From: Pachyseris speciosa
Lineage: Eukaryota > Cnidaria > Anthozoa > Scleractinia > Pachyseridae
Direction: 5' to 3'
Assembly (NCBI GenBank): GCA_016490735.1
Contig: JAEMWC010000377.1
Coordinates: 5,001-69,000, forward strand
DNA length: 64,000 bases
The notes beneath the pieces are model-generated. The model saw only the letters and a program-made list of their open reading frames with translations. It had not been told where the DNA came from and did no database searches. Shown in pieces: positions 45,301 to 58,676 of the stretch; position 1 is the first letter of the stretch, and every line of letters begins with the position of its first letter. The translations under genes and the position numbers were made by a program.

Positions 45301-48300
45301 TTCTGTCAGTCTTCTGTGTGGAAACACACTGAGTTAGGACCCCTGAATTACGACAATACATTTTTTTGTTGGAGAAACTACCTCAGAAACATTCTGAACT
45401 TTCTGAATTTGCAACATCGACATCAGTGTCACTGCATGAAATTCCAACAGAGACATGCGGCCCTTCCAAAACTGTGCCATGTAAAGGTTTGAAATTCAGA
45501 CGTGGGACATTTAAAAGACCCCCATAACAGAGCCTCTTTAACAGTTTTCCCTTGCATGGCCACTGTTTAAGAGCATTTTCTCAAGACTCAAAAGGATGGT
45601 ACGATTCCAAGCAGTTTGAAACCAGACTGGTGTCACCATGAAAATAATAAGTGAAGCTGTTAGGAGGCTATTCTTCCACCTTCTGCCTTTTGTTTGATAC
45701 TTTGCCTGAAATTTTGACACTAAGCAAAGTGATCCTGTGATAGTAGATGAGTTGGTTGAAAAGAAATCACAGTGCTTTCTCTCTATTTTGATAACACCTC
45801 AAGGAAAAAGAAACTCCAGGCCATCATTTTGACTGAAGTCCATGCTGGGTTTGGCATGGAAGCTATTTTTAAAGAGAAGCCTGTTTCAGTCAGGGCTGGA
45901 AATTCTAGGGCCCTCGGTACTCATTTGAGCCATGAGGCTGGAACTTTCGTCCCTGCTAAATGGGCTGAAATGTCATTTAACTGCCACTAGATTTCAGTCA
46001 AAGCTGAGATTACATTCAGGCAAGCAAAGTCGTCGTGAATTCAACAATCAATTGCCCCAATCAGGCTGAATTTAACCTGGGTTGGAATTTTCTATGTAAT
46101 GAGACTCCAACTTCTGTTAAATTAATAATCAAAATCATGGGTTTTGAAGAAAAAAATTAATGTGCATTGATGCCACCTTTACACCTTTACAAACCAAGTC
46201 ATTCAGACATGCCCTGCAGGCTTAAAAGCGAGACACTACATAGAGGGTGTTTCCACATGAAAAAAATTGAAAGGTTAGTTAACTCACTCATACAATCGAT
46301 TCCGGTTTGGCTTAAACTGGCGCATTCCCTAGCAATAAATCATTTGGTAATACTTATTTCTATACCCAGTTGCTTCAATGCCAATTGTAGCTAGCTGCGA
46401 GCTCACTGCACAGGAGCTTTTCAAGGTTTTAAATTGTCAATTTCTGCTTTCTCTCTCACAACTCCACTTTCAGCAGTTCTTGGATTTGATTGGCCATTTG
46501 AAATGGAAGCCATCACAAAGCTCTCAAACACTGAAAATGATTTTAAATTGTTAGCTAACAATGGTATGTACATCTGCGCAATGCTGTAACACAACCCATT
46601 GCATTCCTAACATGATTATCATACAGTACATGTAGTTCCCCATTCCTGTCAGTCCTTTGTTGGTCTAACTCTTCCTGTTTTGCAAAATAAGCTTCCGCAC
46701 TAGCCTGCCGTCAGTTTTACAGGAAGCCAGTTTGATAGTGATCATTGAAGATTTTCTGGAAAATCAAAATACGGTATTTCAGAAAAATTCCAGATCACAC
46801 ACATTGATAGCCTGTGTTTGTTTTTGAAAGTCGCAGTATCTTGCCTGGCCAAAATTTTATTCTGGATGCATATTGTAAATTGTTTCTGTACTGGAATTTG
46901 GTCTTGGTTGATTTCAAAGTGCGTTTATTTTAATTGTCATTTATTGATTAATAAGAAACTAATATTTTTTTATTAATTAATTGCTGAGTTTAAATGAAAA
47001 AAGCGAACCCTGCACTGTTGGATTTGACATGCAGTCCCTGTCTCCTGGCCTGACTGCATGTTTTCTTAACAATGTTGCTTTAAAGCACTAAACCTTCTTC
47101 TAATACAAATACGGAATAACCTGCTAGAGAGGTGTCCGGATATAACATCCTTTGAAAGGGTCCACAGACAGTAATTAGCTAGAGAGGTGTCCGGATGTGA
47201 CGTCCTTTGAAAGGGTCCACAGGCAGTAATAAGTGAACCTTCAAGGCCAACTGACTCAATTTGGTTGTAGATTTAAATTTTGTTTAACTTGATTCTGAAC
47301 CATGTTTTAATACTCTGTCTATCACAAATTATTTCATCCATGTCAACCGTTGTATCTACGAAGAAAAGAATGAGTTGTTCGTTAAGGTTTTTTTTTTCAT
47401 TTGGGGGGGGGGGGTACATTTTTGCAATGCAGATTAGTTCTGGTGAAACTCCTCAGTATTTCATTCTTAATTCCTTGTGTTCCTGCATCTCTTACATACA
47501 TCAGGAGTCCCATGTTCAGGTGTCGGCACCACTGTAATTTTAAATGAAGATACGCACCACTAGAGACCAAGGGTGTGGCTGTTTAAAGGGGATTATCCAA
47601 TTAATCCTCGATTACAAGTTATCAAGGTGTTCATCTCGTGCATTTAAAATGTTTTGAAAGCTTATCGCAACCTAAAGGTAAAGAATTTAAGCGCACAAAT
47701 AGGCACATCCATTATTACCCGGGCTGCGCGCGTCTCGCGCGGCGCCCGGGTCTTAAACTACCGACGGTTCTTCTTTTTCGTCGTCGAGTATCATCCACAA
47801 ATGGCACTTCCGGCGTTTCTGCACAAGCGCTAACTATTTTTAACAACAGTGATGCGTGTTGTCACGTATGGGAAAATGTCGATTCATCTTGTGGCTTTTG
47901 AAGTCTGAACAAACAATATGTTAAGAGAAGTGTCTATGCGAATGTTTGGAAGTTCAACGGCGAGAAGAAAGTTTTTAACATGAGTAAACTTAACGGCAGA
48001 TGGACTGCCATGTTTCCCCGTGTCTGCTTCAGTAGACAGCGAGTAGTCTCTAATTTTGGCGACGGATTGTGGGGGCACGTGCGCGCGCGAAGTTGCGAGG
48101 AGACGCAACGCGAGGGGAGCGCCAAAAATTAGAGACTACAGACAAAGGGAGTTTGACCTTTCACGGCCGAGTGATTCGAGTGTAAATCTCATATCAACAG
48201 CAAGAATGATGCCTGTTGTCACGTATCAGAAAACGTCGATTCACCTTGTGTTTTTGAAGTCTGCACAACTAATATGTTAAGAGAAGTGTCTATACGAATG

Positions 48301-51300
48301 TTTGCAAGTTCAACAGCGAGAAGAAAGCTTTTAACATGACCAAAATTTAACTCCAGATGGACTGCCGTGTTCCCGTATCCGCTCCATTGAGATGTACATT
48401 TTGTTGAATAACTCAAGTACGGGATATCACACACCCTGAGACTTTGACAGGTAGTTTATTTACTATTTTGCCACAATATCTCAATTTCTGGACTTTAATT
48501 TTTGAATGATAAGCGATTATATTTTACAAATGTACTAGCATCCCTTGAAACTGTCCAGAAACGTTCCTTTCTTGTGTTTCAAATGACCCTGGATTGACAT
48601 ATTTGTAAGCAGTTTCACTCTGCTAATTAATTTTCTACTCACATTTCACCGAGACTCCATTCACATTTATGCGAAAAAATCCAACATCATTCGATAAGTG
48701 TTTCCTTTCTCAAACAATTATCCATCGAAGCGAAAACAAGTGTGCTTAGTTTTTATTTATTTTTTTTTTTGGAATCAATACACTATTTTTATCATCTTGC
48801 ATAACAATAAACCTCTGTGGCCTAAAGGTCATTGTTCCTGCCTGTGACGCAGCTAACCCGGGTTCGATATCCTTTAGTGGTATATATCACGGGCTTTATT
48901 TTTTCTGTTTCTCTTTTTCTTGTTCTTTTAGAAATATTTTTTACAAGTGTTATAATTATTGTGCTCAATGGTTGAGCTGTATTTTAGAGGAATATATGTT
49001 GATAGGGGTCTAAAGAATAGACTCCAACACAAGCTAAACACAATGCGTCCGATGTAAGAAAGACAGACTTCCCTCTATTCTTTTGTTTAGCACTAAGTTA
49101 GGGATACAATACTGTTTTTTGCAAGCCCGGGTTTAGGCTAATTATAGCCTCTTGTTTTGGTTAAGTCTAAAGTTTATTGATGTTATAAATAATTAACTAC
49201 ATGTAGAATCAAAGCTCACAGTATTTAAACCTTGAATATCTGATTCACACTTTGAACTTTTGTGACAGCTGTACACGAGTATGTGACAATTACGTGAGGA
49301 GTCGCCTGGACTTTCCTGATCTCGAGTATAATGACTATCTAGCTAATTTCTTACGTTGCCCAGCTTCTTCAAGTTTCAGAATGTTCAGCATTATTTTGAG
49401 CTCATCCAAAACCCACCTTTTTCTTAATAACTATGATAGTTTGTTTGTTTTTTTTATTAGTTTTTGAATCTAGAGTGGATTGGATAAAGATGGTACTCAA
49501 CATAATTAATTGCCTTTAAGGGCTCCTGCAGAGTAGTCAATGGAGATCTGATCCATCAGATGCAGAAAAAGCTATCAAGTCTAAGGAAGGGGGTTATTTT
49601 TGCAATCTAAAAGCATTACATAAGCATAAGATTGGTTTGTTTTACATGCATGCCAACATTGTTTATGAGTGAAGTGGAAGTTCTAATTATAAGGCTTTGA
49701 CTGGAAACCACAAAACTATTCAAGAGTTTCCTTTGAACATGACTTGACATTGTTGCCAGCCTGGAGGACTGTACTTAATTACTTTCATATCCAGAGGCAA
49801 CCATTTTGAGCTACGTATTTCATATAGAGCTAACTTTTGAGTGTGACTGTTTAAGTGAGTTCTACTCTCAGCAAAAATTACTTTCCCACAATTTTGCTAT
49901 ACATCATGGTTCTTAGATTCAAGTTTATCTAATATGAAATTCTGAATAGAATCCACTGAGCAGTACTTTCCTCTGATACTGTTTAGTGTATAATTTATGC
50001 TTAACAAGGTTGTTCTAACATCTTAGGCTGTACCCTGCATTTTACTTTCTTTTGGCACTGGTAATATCATGTATGCACTACAGTAGAGCATTTCTTTCAG
50101 AGGCAATTGAAATAACCGGTTGTTTTCATGTGCCAGGTGAATGCTATTCCATCGCAGGGTAATATTTTACTGACAGCATTCTGTTGCCGCGTCTCCTTCA
50201 GTGATCATGTGCAGGTGCCCGGTTAAACATGTGTACCGGGGTGCACCTAAGGAAAGACAAAAGACAACATGAAATCAAAGTTGAATTGGTTGAAGATTTC
50301 CAGGATTTGAACTACTGAATGCAGAGACCCACCCTAGAGCCTTTGATTGCATATCACTCATTCATGATCACTCCCTTATTAAGCGGCCGTCGCTTAGCGA
50401 CGAGCCGCTTCTTAAATTACCCGTTTTTTTTTTTTTTAGTTTTTTTTGTCGTGGTGTCCGTCGAGAGGCCCGTGCCCCTCTCGGCCAGAGGAAGAAACAA
50501 TGGCATAAGTAAATAAATAATTTCTACTAGCGATGCCCGAACTTGAACTCGCGCCCTTCAGATCTCGACCTCGGTCCCTCATCCGATTGCGCTAATAAGA
50601 CATCTCTTACAGTTACTAGCGACTTTTGTAGTAAATAAAGTCATTAGCTCGGTCACGCATCGTCTCTTTAAAAGCCTTTCAATGCTCAAGGGTTACAGAG
50701 GAAAGAAATGTTTTGTCAAAATTGAATTACTCCAATGTACATTCAGTAGGAAAGGAATTTATTTGAAAACGTTTATTTTGAGCAGTATTTCACAACACCG
50801 ATAACTTAACTGAAGCTATTGGGAAGACTGTAAATGTTTTTAAACTGAACTTGTAGATTTTAGTGGCCATAAAATACAGGGATCAGAGACGGAAATGGCG
50901 AAATCCTTTCAAAAAGAAATGTTTAGTCAGAATTATAGGAAATGAATTTATTTGAGCGTTCCTTTTGACCCGGTTTTGAAGATAAACAAATATTGACCGA
51001 GTTAGTGATGGTGCAATACCGGAAGTACTACCGGAAGTGAAATCAACCAACACAGCTGTTTTTGCGTGGCGTTGTTTGAACATAGCTTAGTAGTATTGGA
51101 GATATCGGTTATCGTCGAGAAACAGGTCAATGTATCGAAGACGCAGATTTATACTAAAACTTCGCTTTCTTCGAAGTTGTCAAGCAAATCGAAGAGCCAG
51201 TGTTTTGTCAAACTTCGGCTGGCCTTGGTTTCTCACGTAGCGAATATCCATAGAATCGGTTGAGTACTTTTCCGTGTTAAATTGCAAAATAGGTTTACAG

Positions 51301-54300
51301 CTTAAGCGTTGACAAAAGAAAAAAGAAAAACAAGTGAAAAGGAATAGAAAAAAAAAGGAGATCAAAGAAAAAAAAGACTTCACCCTATTGAGGCTTGAAC
51401 CACCGACCCTAAGCAGCCATTACATTACGAAGAGAGCACACTAACGCACTAGGCCACCAAAACCTTTATTAAATGGTTGATGGTGACAAAAATTGAATTA
51501 CGATCAACTTTAACTTATCCTGTGCATTAATCCGGCTCGGATGGTCAAAAAGGCCGCTTCTAATTCTCGCAGAATTTCTTGTCCACTTTGTTCCCAGAGG
51601 CACATACAGTGCCATTGAAATTATGCCTCGTGCATGGGATGTACAGACGCCTTAATTATCTTATGAGTATTTATGTTTGTTTTGTTTTTTTACTGGTTGA
51701 TGTACAGCTGTAGGGCGTCTTGATTGGTCGGTTCTTGTGCTTTTCAGCAATTGTGCCTGAGAAAATCTGCTGAATTTCTCCATCATTTACCTGACTATCT
51801 CAAAAGAGAATTCTTGCTTCTGCAAAAAATAAAGTGTGAATTAAGTGACTAATTGCTTTTCTTACTCTTTATTTGTCAGGGCTCCCATTGATAGCAGGCC
51901 TTCTGTATATATGTCCTGAAGGGACTACCCTGTTTAAATAAAGGTGTTCACTTTACTTCAGGAGTAACTGAAATTAGACTTGTGCTTTTTAAGTAGCAGG
52001 GTCATCAAATACATGACTGTGGTTGTTCCTGAGAAAATCTGCCCAAATTTCATTATCAGTTGCATGGCTATCTCCCAAAAAAGTGACAAGGGCTAAATGA
52101 GATAAGACTTTCCTTGAGTAGGAATGAACAGAACCTTGTCTTAGAATTATGAAAATTGCCTTAGAAAGGTTAAGGGTTATCTCCAGAATAAAGTAATTAT
52201 AAGGATTCAAGCTCCCAATAATCTTAATCCATCAATTTTTGTTTAAGTAATGTAGCAGATTTTAAAGTTTTTATCTGTTTCTACATGTTTCAGTTTTGAA
52301 CAGTGTATCAGCTTTTTACTTGGAAACTTTTTGTGAGCTTGTTTTATGGACCTACTGGATTGTAGCTAAGTCAAGCCTTTGATTTTTCAAGCCTTTAATC
52401 AAAAAATCCCTTATTTACTGGAAGATTGGTGAAATTCCTGTGTGTGGGATTTTTCAGCTTATCTACTTTGGACTAATTGTCTGGTAGACAGTTATTTCTT
52501 ATGTAGACAATGGAGGTATCTATTTCGTCCATGATCACCTTGTTTGCTAGTTGTTTTCTTCTCATTCCAAAATAAACTTATTATGAGCCAGTGTTGGTCA
52601 AGGTTCTATTGTTTCACCAGAATAATATTGGAAGTGAAAAAGCAACACTTTCAGTATCACTGTACTTTTACACTGAGAAACAAACAACAACAGCTTGATT
52701 GTATCAAAAAAATAACAAAATAACAAAATAATAACATCAGTGCTGCAGCAAAGTATTTGCCAACCAACAATATTGCCAAAGTAATAATTACAAGGCTCAG
52801 CTTTTGAGTGGTGTAAATAAGGAGGTAAAGATCAAGTTTCAATTTGTACAAGTTATTTTGTTTTTAATTTGTGTTCTGTTCTTTGAATGGAATTTAATAT
52901 AAAGTCAGACTGGTGATCTCCAGTCCAGACTAGGGTACTGGATTGTTGTTTTTGGCTCAGATTTAAGGGTTATCATATCTCATCAAAAGCCCTAGATATC
53001 ACTGACTGTTGCTGTTTATTTTTGTTGTATCAAATCATCTCTGTTGGGTCAGGCCATTTGAGCAGTACTTAAATTCTGTGGTGATCTGTGAAACTAGCTG
53101 GCTGGCACTAACTAATTAAAGTCTGTAGGTGAAATACAGTACATCAAGCATGTAATATCCACAGTTAACACCTATGACCTAGTCTTACTTTTCAGTCCTT
53201 TAAAGTTTTCACATGGGGAATATTATGTAACAATAAGGGCAGAAAACTTTTCTCCTTTAAACAACTTACAGTTAGCATAAACATGGATATTGACATCAAC
53301 AATGTTTGAAGCAGTTCCATGAAACCAAATCTTGTGGTAATGGCTTAAAATTCAGATGTAGCAGTGCTTAAAAATAAATGACCTTTTGTAGAACTTCTTT
53401 GTTTTGCTTTCTTGTCTGTTGATAATTTGACCTCATTGTTTGACTCAGAAAATTGGCAGTTTGCCATTTCCGAGTTGCAAGCATGTGGCTGATTTCACTC
53501 CTTCTCTCTTTCACTTCCTGTTAAACATTTTGTGAATCCACGGACCAAAATCTAAAATGAATCGAATCGGGGTACAGTTTCACTGATATTGCCGTTTAAA
53601 GATATCAAAACGAATAATAATTATTCTTTTTGATATCTTTGGCCGTCAAAAGACCATTTCACATTTGAATTCCCTCAGTTTCCAAACACTGAAATGGATT
53701 TTGGATCAGAGAAGATGTTGCAGGACAGTTATTGTTGTTTTTAAATGTTGATTAATTTTGATTGGCAAATACAACACCCAATTGCAATCATCCTGCCATA
53801 AAACTGTACCACCAAAACCATGATCACGGAAAAGGGCAAATGAAAAAAAAAATACGGTTCATCAAGATACTTCAAAAGACTAACAAAAAATATACAGATG
53901 AAGAGGAACAGAAGTTTCTTTTGAAGAGTGCTGTTATGTAACATATATTAAATTTGACTCAAGATCATGCACAAAATCTTAGTAATGTTGAGATTGACTT
54001 AATACCTGAGTGTTTTGTAGCTCATTTTCTGAGTTTAATGGCTCTCAGCCACTTTGATTCCAGCAATAATTATCTCTTATAAAATGATATCTGTAATTTG
54101 CAACAAGTTCATATCACAGCAGTTATTCATTGACTGGTGTAGATATAATTTTGTTTGTCATGATCACACCTGTTGAGATGTTCTCAATTCTCAGAAAGCA
54201 CTTTTGACTAATTAATCCTTTTGAAGACAATACTTGAAATCTGCAAAACAATCGTGTCTTGGGCAGGTTCCCACAACAACATTGTTTATTTCCATGGATA

Positions 54301-57300
54301 ATTCAGAAGACAGGTATTTGTCTGCTGTATCTGTTGTTAATTAATCCTGTAGACAATCTATATAATTATATGCATTGCAATAAATAATATTGTCAGAAAA
54401 TTAATTAATATTCTTGTCTCTGTAACAGGTTGGAGCATGCCGTTTCTTTACTAAAAAGAGAAATTCACAATCGTGAAACGTCAAAGAACAGCCCTTGCCT
54501 GTCCAATGGAACAAGCAAATCTCACAGGAGGACAACTGAAGCCAAGGTCGGTTGCATCCTTTGTAATCTTATTAGTTTTTCCTTTGTTCCTTGATTGCAT
54601 AACTTGCCATCCAATTAGTCAGAGTTTTCATCTATACAGTCAAATTTCGATTACCCTGACTTCTTGATTTTCCGGACTTCTGGATTTTGGCAAACTGTCA
54701 GCATAACCAGACAAAGTGCTGAGGAATTACCAGTAATTATATTTATTTAGCCTCCTGGGGGAAGTAAGCCCCTTTACTCTGGGTATCCTGTGATGGAGTG
54801 GTATCCTATTTGGGGGAAAATGTTGCTTCATGCTGGGTATCCTGTGGTAGATAGAAACCGATTCATGGGTGGAGGGAGAAGGGATAAAGAGGCCACTTCA
54901 TGCTGTCATCTATTGTTGTTACATACTAGTACCCCATGCTGGGAGATAGTACTGCTCCTTGGCATGTCATGCTCATGGGTATTGTAGAACTTGTGTCAAA
55001 GCGTGACAATTGTTGTTGAAGCATGAGAATTGTTCTGTTAATTGTACTTTGTTGAAAAGGCTTGCGTGGTTTAAAGACTTTGTTTTTGGTGTGTTAAGTT
55101 TAAATGCCTTTTATTAGGACAATGCAAGGACTCTTTCTGGTGTTTAGATAAGAGGCTTTATGCTTCAGCTACATTTATTATTTTCTGATTAGTAGTATCT
55201 CGTTGGGTCATTCTTTTCTTTTTGTTCAAGATGTGGAGTTGTAAAACTAGGATGTTTGTTTTTTGTTCTTGAAGAAAATGAGGGAATGTAGACTGTCAAA
55301 GCGTAAGAATCGTTGTCGAAGCACAAGAATGGTTCTAGTTAGCTTTTGTTCGAAGGGTATAAATGTTAGCGTTAATGTATTTGTGAGTGTGTTGTGACCT
55401 CGTAGAACAAATGTGTTGGAAGTATTCGCTGGACGGTGGTCTAGCTCTATTTGTGTTTCAGGGTTTGACAGGTATCCTGTGGCAGACTAGCATCACAGTT
55501 AGGGGAGGTAGAAACACTGCTCCTGGTCCCTTTATGCTGAGTATTCTGTGGGAAAGTAGCATCTTATTTAGGGAAACGTAGGAATTAAACCTCTTGGCCA
55601 CTTCATACTAAGGAAATAGTGATTAGCTCTGATAGCTGTGGGGGAAAACCTTTTTGAGATTATTTTGAGCAGGTGTCTGTTTGAGTAACTTGGGAACTTT
55701 TACTGTCATTGCTTGGTTTGATCCAGTTTTCCAACACAAGTAGAGTTTTACAGATATCAAAGAATAAGTGCCATGACTTTGTGTCTTTTTCTTACAACAG
55801 GCAAACCAGATCAAGCCAGTGTTAATTAATCGAAGCACAAGTCCACTCCTTAAGGAAGTTTATGTAAAGAGTGCAAATAACCAGACTACGCAGACGGACA
55901 TCCTGTCCTTGGATGGAGGTTGGAGGCTGTCAAAGAAAATATCAGATGATGGTAACTTTCTTCATGCAGATACACTTAGATTTTCTGGAAAGTACTTATA
56001 CACTGGATCTTTCAAAAACCTTACTATGATGAAAACCATTTCAGTCCCTCTTAGATGACAGCTTTTGTTCAGTGAATTACTACCATTTTCGAGCTACCAT
56101 GAACTGCAAACTTTTTTTTCTGCATTGTTACGTGCTCAAAACATCAAGTTTGTCTAGACAAACTGTCGCATTTTTTAGCGTAAACATGTCAAATTTTGAC
56201 AGCTCCACCTCAAATTTAAGCAGAGCTGTCAAAATTTGACATGTTTATGCTAAAAAATGTAACAGTTTGTCTAGACAAACTTGAATGTTTTGAGCGTGTA
56301 ACAATGCGGAAAAAAGTTTGCCATTCACGGTAACTCGAAAATGGTAGTAGAATAGCATCCTTTGGTGGCATTAATGAATTAAAAGTGATACGAATTTGCA
56401 GCCCTGACAGAATGTGTAGGCAGCGGCAATTTTGCCACCTACGTCAGAGTATTTGCTACGTGTACCTAGTTGATTGACACTTAACATAGTAAATAAGAAA
56501 TACTGCACTTGCTTAATGCCTTTGCTTGTCCCACTCAGATTGCAGGTTGTAAATGACAATTGAAATAAAAAGCTGTCAAAATGGAGCAGAGTTTACCCCT
56601 AAAGCACCCCAGTTGGAATCATTTGAAGCAGTTCTCTTTAAAACTTTTGGGGTTGAATGTCCCCAATCCTGCTAGAAGGCCCTTGCTGCCTTCTACTACT
56701 TTTATCCTGCCTTAACTGCTCCAAATAAATTTGACAGGGCTGGTTTGTAAGATTACTGCTTGACTCTTTTCAGGTTGTGCTGCTACGGAAGATAAGGACA
56801 AACATGAGGTGTGTTGAGTGAACGAAAAAAGACATGCATTTATATATGCCTGCAGTGCATGGACATTTGCCATGTGCAAAGATGCACAGACCAAAAAATT
56901 AATAATTGGATTCAAAACAGACGATCAAATGAAATCCACTCTTTGAATCTGAAAACTAGAAAATAGGGATCCTTAAAAGCTGCCAAAATATTAAAGAATG
57001 TCTTATGAGAAGACTCAAATTGAAAGTTAATCACTGAACTTTTACTTGGTCGCAGTTTGATTTATGTTGTACTCTTGTTCTCTGTCAAAAAACATATACA
57101 GGGTTACATGACGAAAGCCGAAGAAAACTGGTTGAAAAGTAAGATTTGTTCCCAAGTCACATGCTTCTTTGTACCTGTTCTTTATCATTAAGCATATTAA
57201 TATATTTTTTTCTTTTCTGTGTATACTCACTCTTAAGTGATCAGGGGCCACATTGAACTTGGTCAGATGTTTTAGCCGTACCACTTTAAAATGGTCTCCG

Positions 57301-58373
57301 TGCTCCCTGAAGATGGTGAATAGATTGCACCCTTTAAGGAAAATTTCACTCTTTCAATGTCTTGTGTTTTTAGTGGTTTTCTAGCCCTTAGACTGTTGTA
57401 ATTTTTCTGCAAAAAAACCTCAGCAGCTGAAATTTTTGCAAAGCAAAGAAACCACAAGAGGCAAACATAGTTCAGTCTTGCATAGTCAAAAACATTGGCT
57501 AATCATAGAAAGCAATATCATTATTAAATACTAGTCTTTTCATGGCTCAGTGTCTTGAATATACCATTTATAGCTTATACTGTGTTGCTGCCCAGCCTAT
57601 ATATGTACCATGACTGATGACAGATCTCATCCAATGTCAACCAGGTTTAGCTTGTGTTCTTCTGAAACTGTTTGCATCATTAGATGTTACATGTACCTTT
57701 CCTTACTTTGTCTTGAAAGTACACGTTTCTGGATGGTTTTTTTTTAGTTAGAAGTAGCACATGTACTACAGCGTGTATACATTATTTATCATTTACTGTT
57801 GATATTATTATATATGCAGTACAAGAAGAGAACACTCTACTAAAAGATGAACTGTTCAATGTAAAGAACGAACTAGAGGTGAGGATTGTAACCAGGTTTG
57901 GCTTGATTGTGATGAAAGTAAATCCAGTTTGTTCAGCAAAGTAGTTTATCAGCACCAGTTTGGGTCTTAAGTTTCCTAGTTCATTTTCACATGGTAACTA
58001 GGAATAATATTTTAGTCTTCAAACCGATTTTAGCATATAAATGTAAGACATTAATGTAATGTATCTTTTTGCTTAGTTTCTTTCTGATGCTTGTAACTTA
58101 AGTAATTACTTTGTAAATTATCTCAGAATAGCCCCTTCAGGAGAGTTAATGATGTTACTGTACTGTGCTGTACTGTGCCCTGCTGTACTGTACTGTGCTG
58201 TGCTGTGCTGTGCTGTGCGGTAACATTATTAACTCTCCTGAAGGGGCTATTCTGAGATAATTTACAAGGAATAGTAATTACCTAAGTTGAAAGCATCAGA
58301 AAGAAACTAAGCAAAAAGATACATTACATTAATATCTTACATTTATATGCTAAAATCAGTTTGAAGACTAAAA

Positions 58374-58413
<40 letters not shown>

Positions 58414-58629
58414 TAAGAACATTTTTTGCCGCCACCTTGTAAATACAACCGTCTTACATAATTTTTTTCATGAAGTTTTTAGCACTACTTTTACAATATT
58501 TATATGGATTATAATTACGAGAGATTCAAGTTGTGAGAAGATTTGACTCTGTTTCTTATTCTTCAATCTGTAAATATGTTGTTTACTTCGATAGTTCTTA
58601 CAAATTATGACAATTTGAATAAAGACTTG

Positions 58630-58676
<47 letters not shown>

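Larger units (their letters stand above)
42772..54428. other. Intron 2 of the plus-strand gene (11.7 kb)
   Basis: Holds duplicated blocks near 47-48 kb, tRNA-like relics at 48.8, 50.6 and 51.4 kb and minisatellite units at 49930-50035 and 53045-53125. Two exon-like segments (44287-44509 and 46474-46563) are discussed under findings. No other gene is supported. Confidence 0.5.

Noticed and set aside
48813..51476. Functional tRNA genes
   Set aside because: A and B boxes are present in three places, but acceptor stems do not pair and anticodon arms are unclear; called relics instead.
58616..58676. Poly-Ile or poly-Asn reading frames over ATT arrays (also at 17.5 and 32.6 kb)
   Set aside because: Translations of trinucleotide microsatellites at retroelement tails, not genes.
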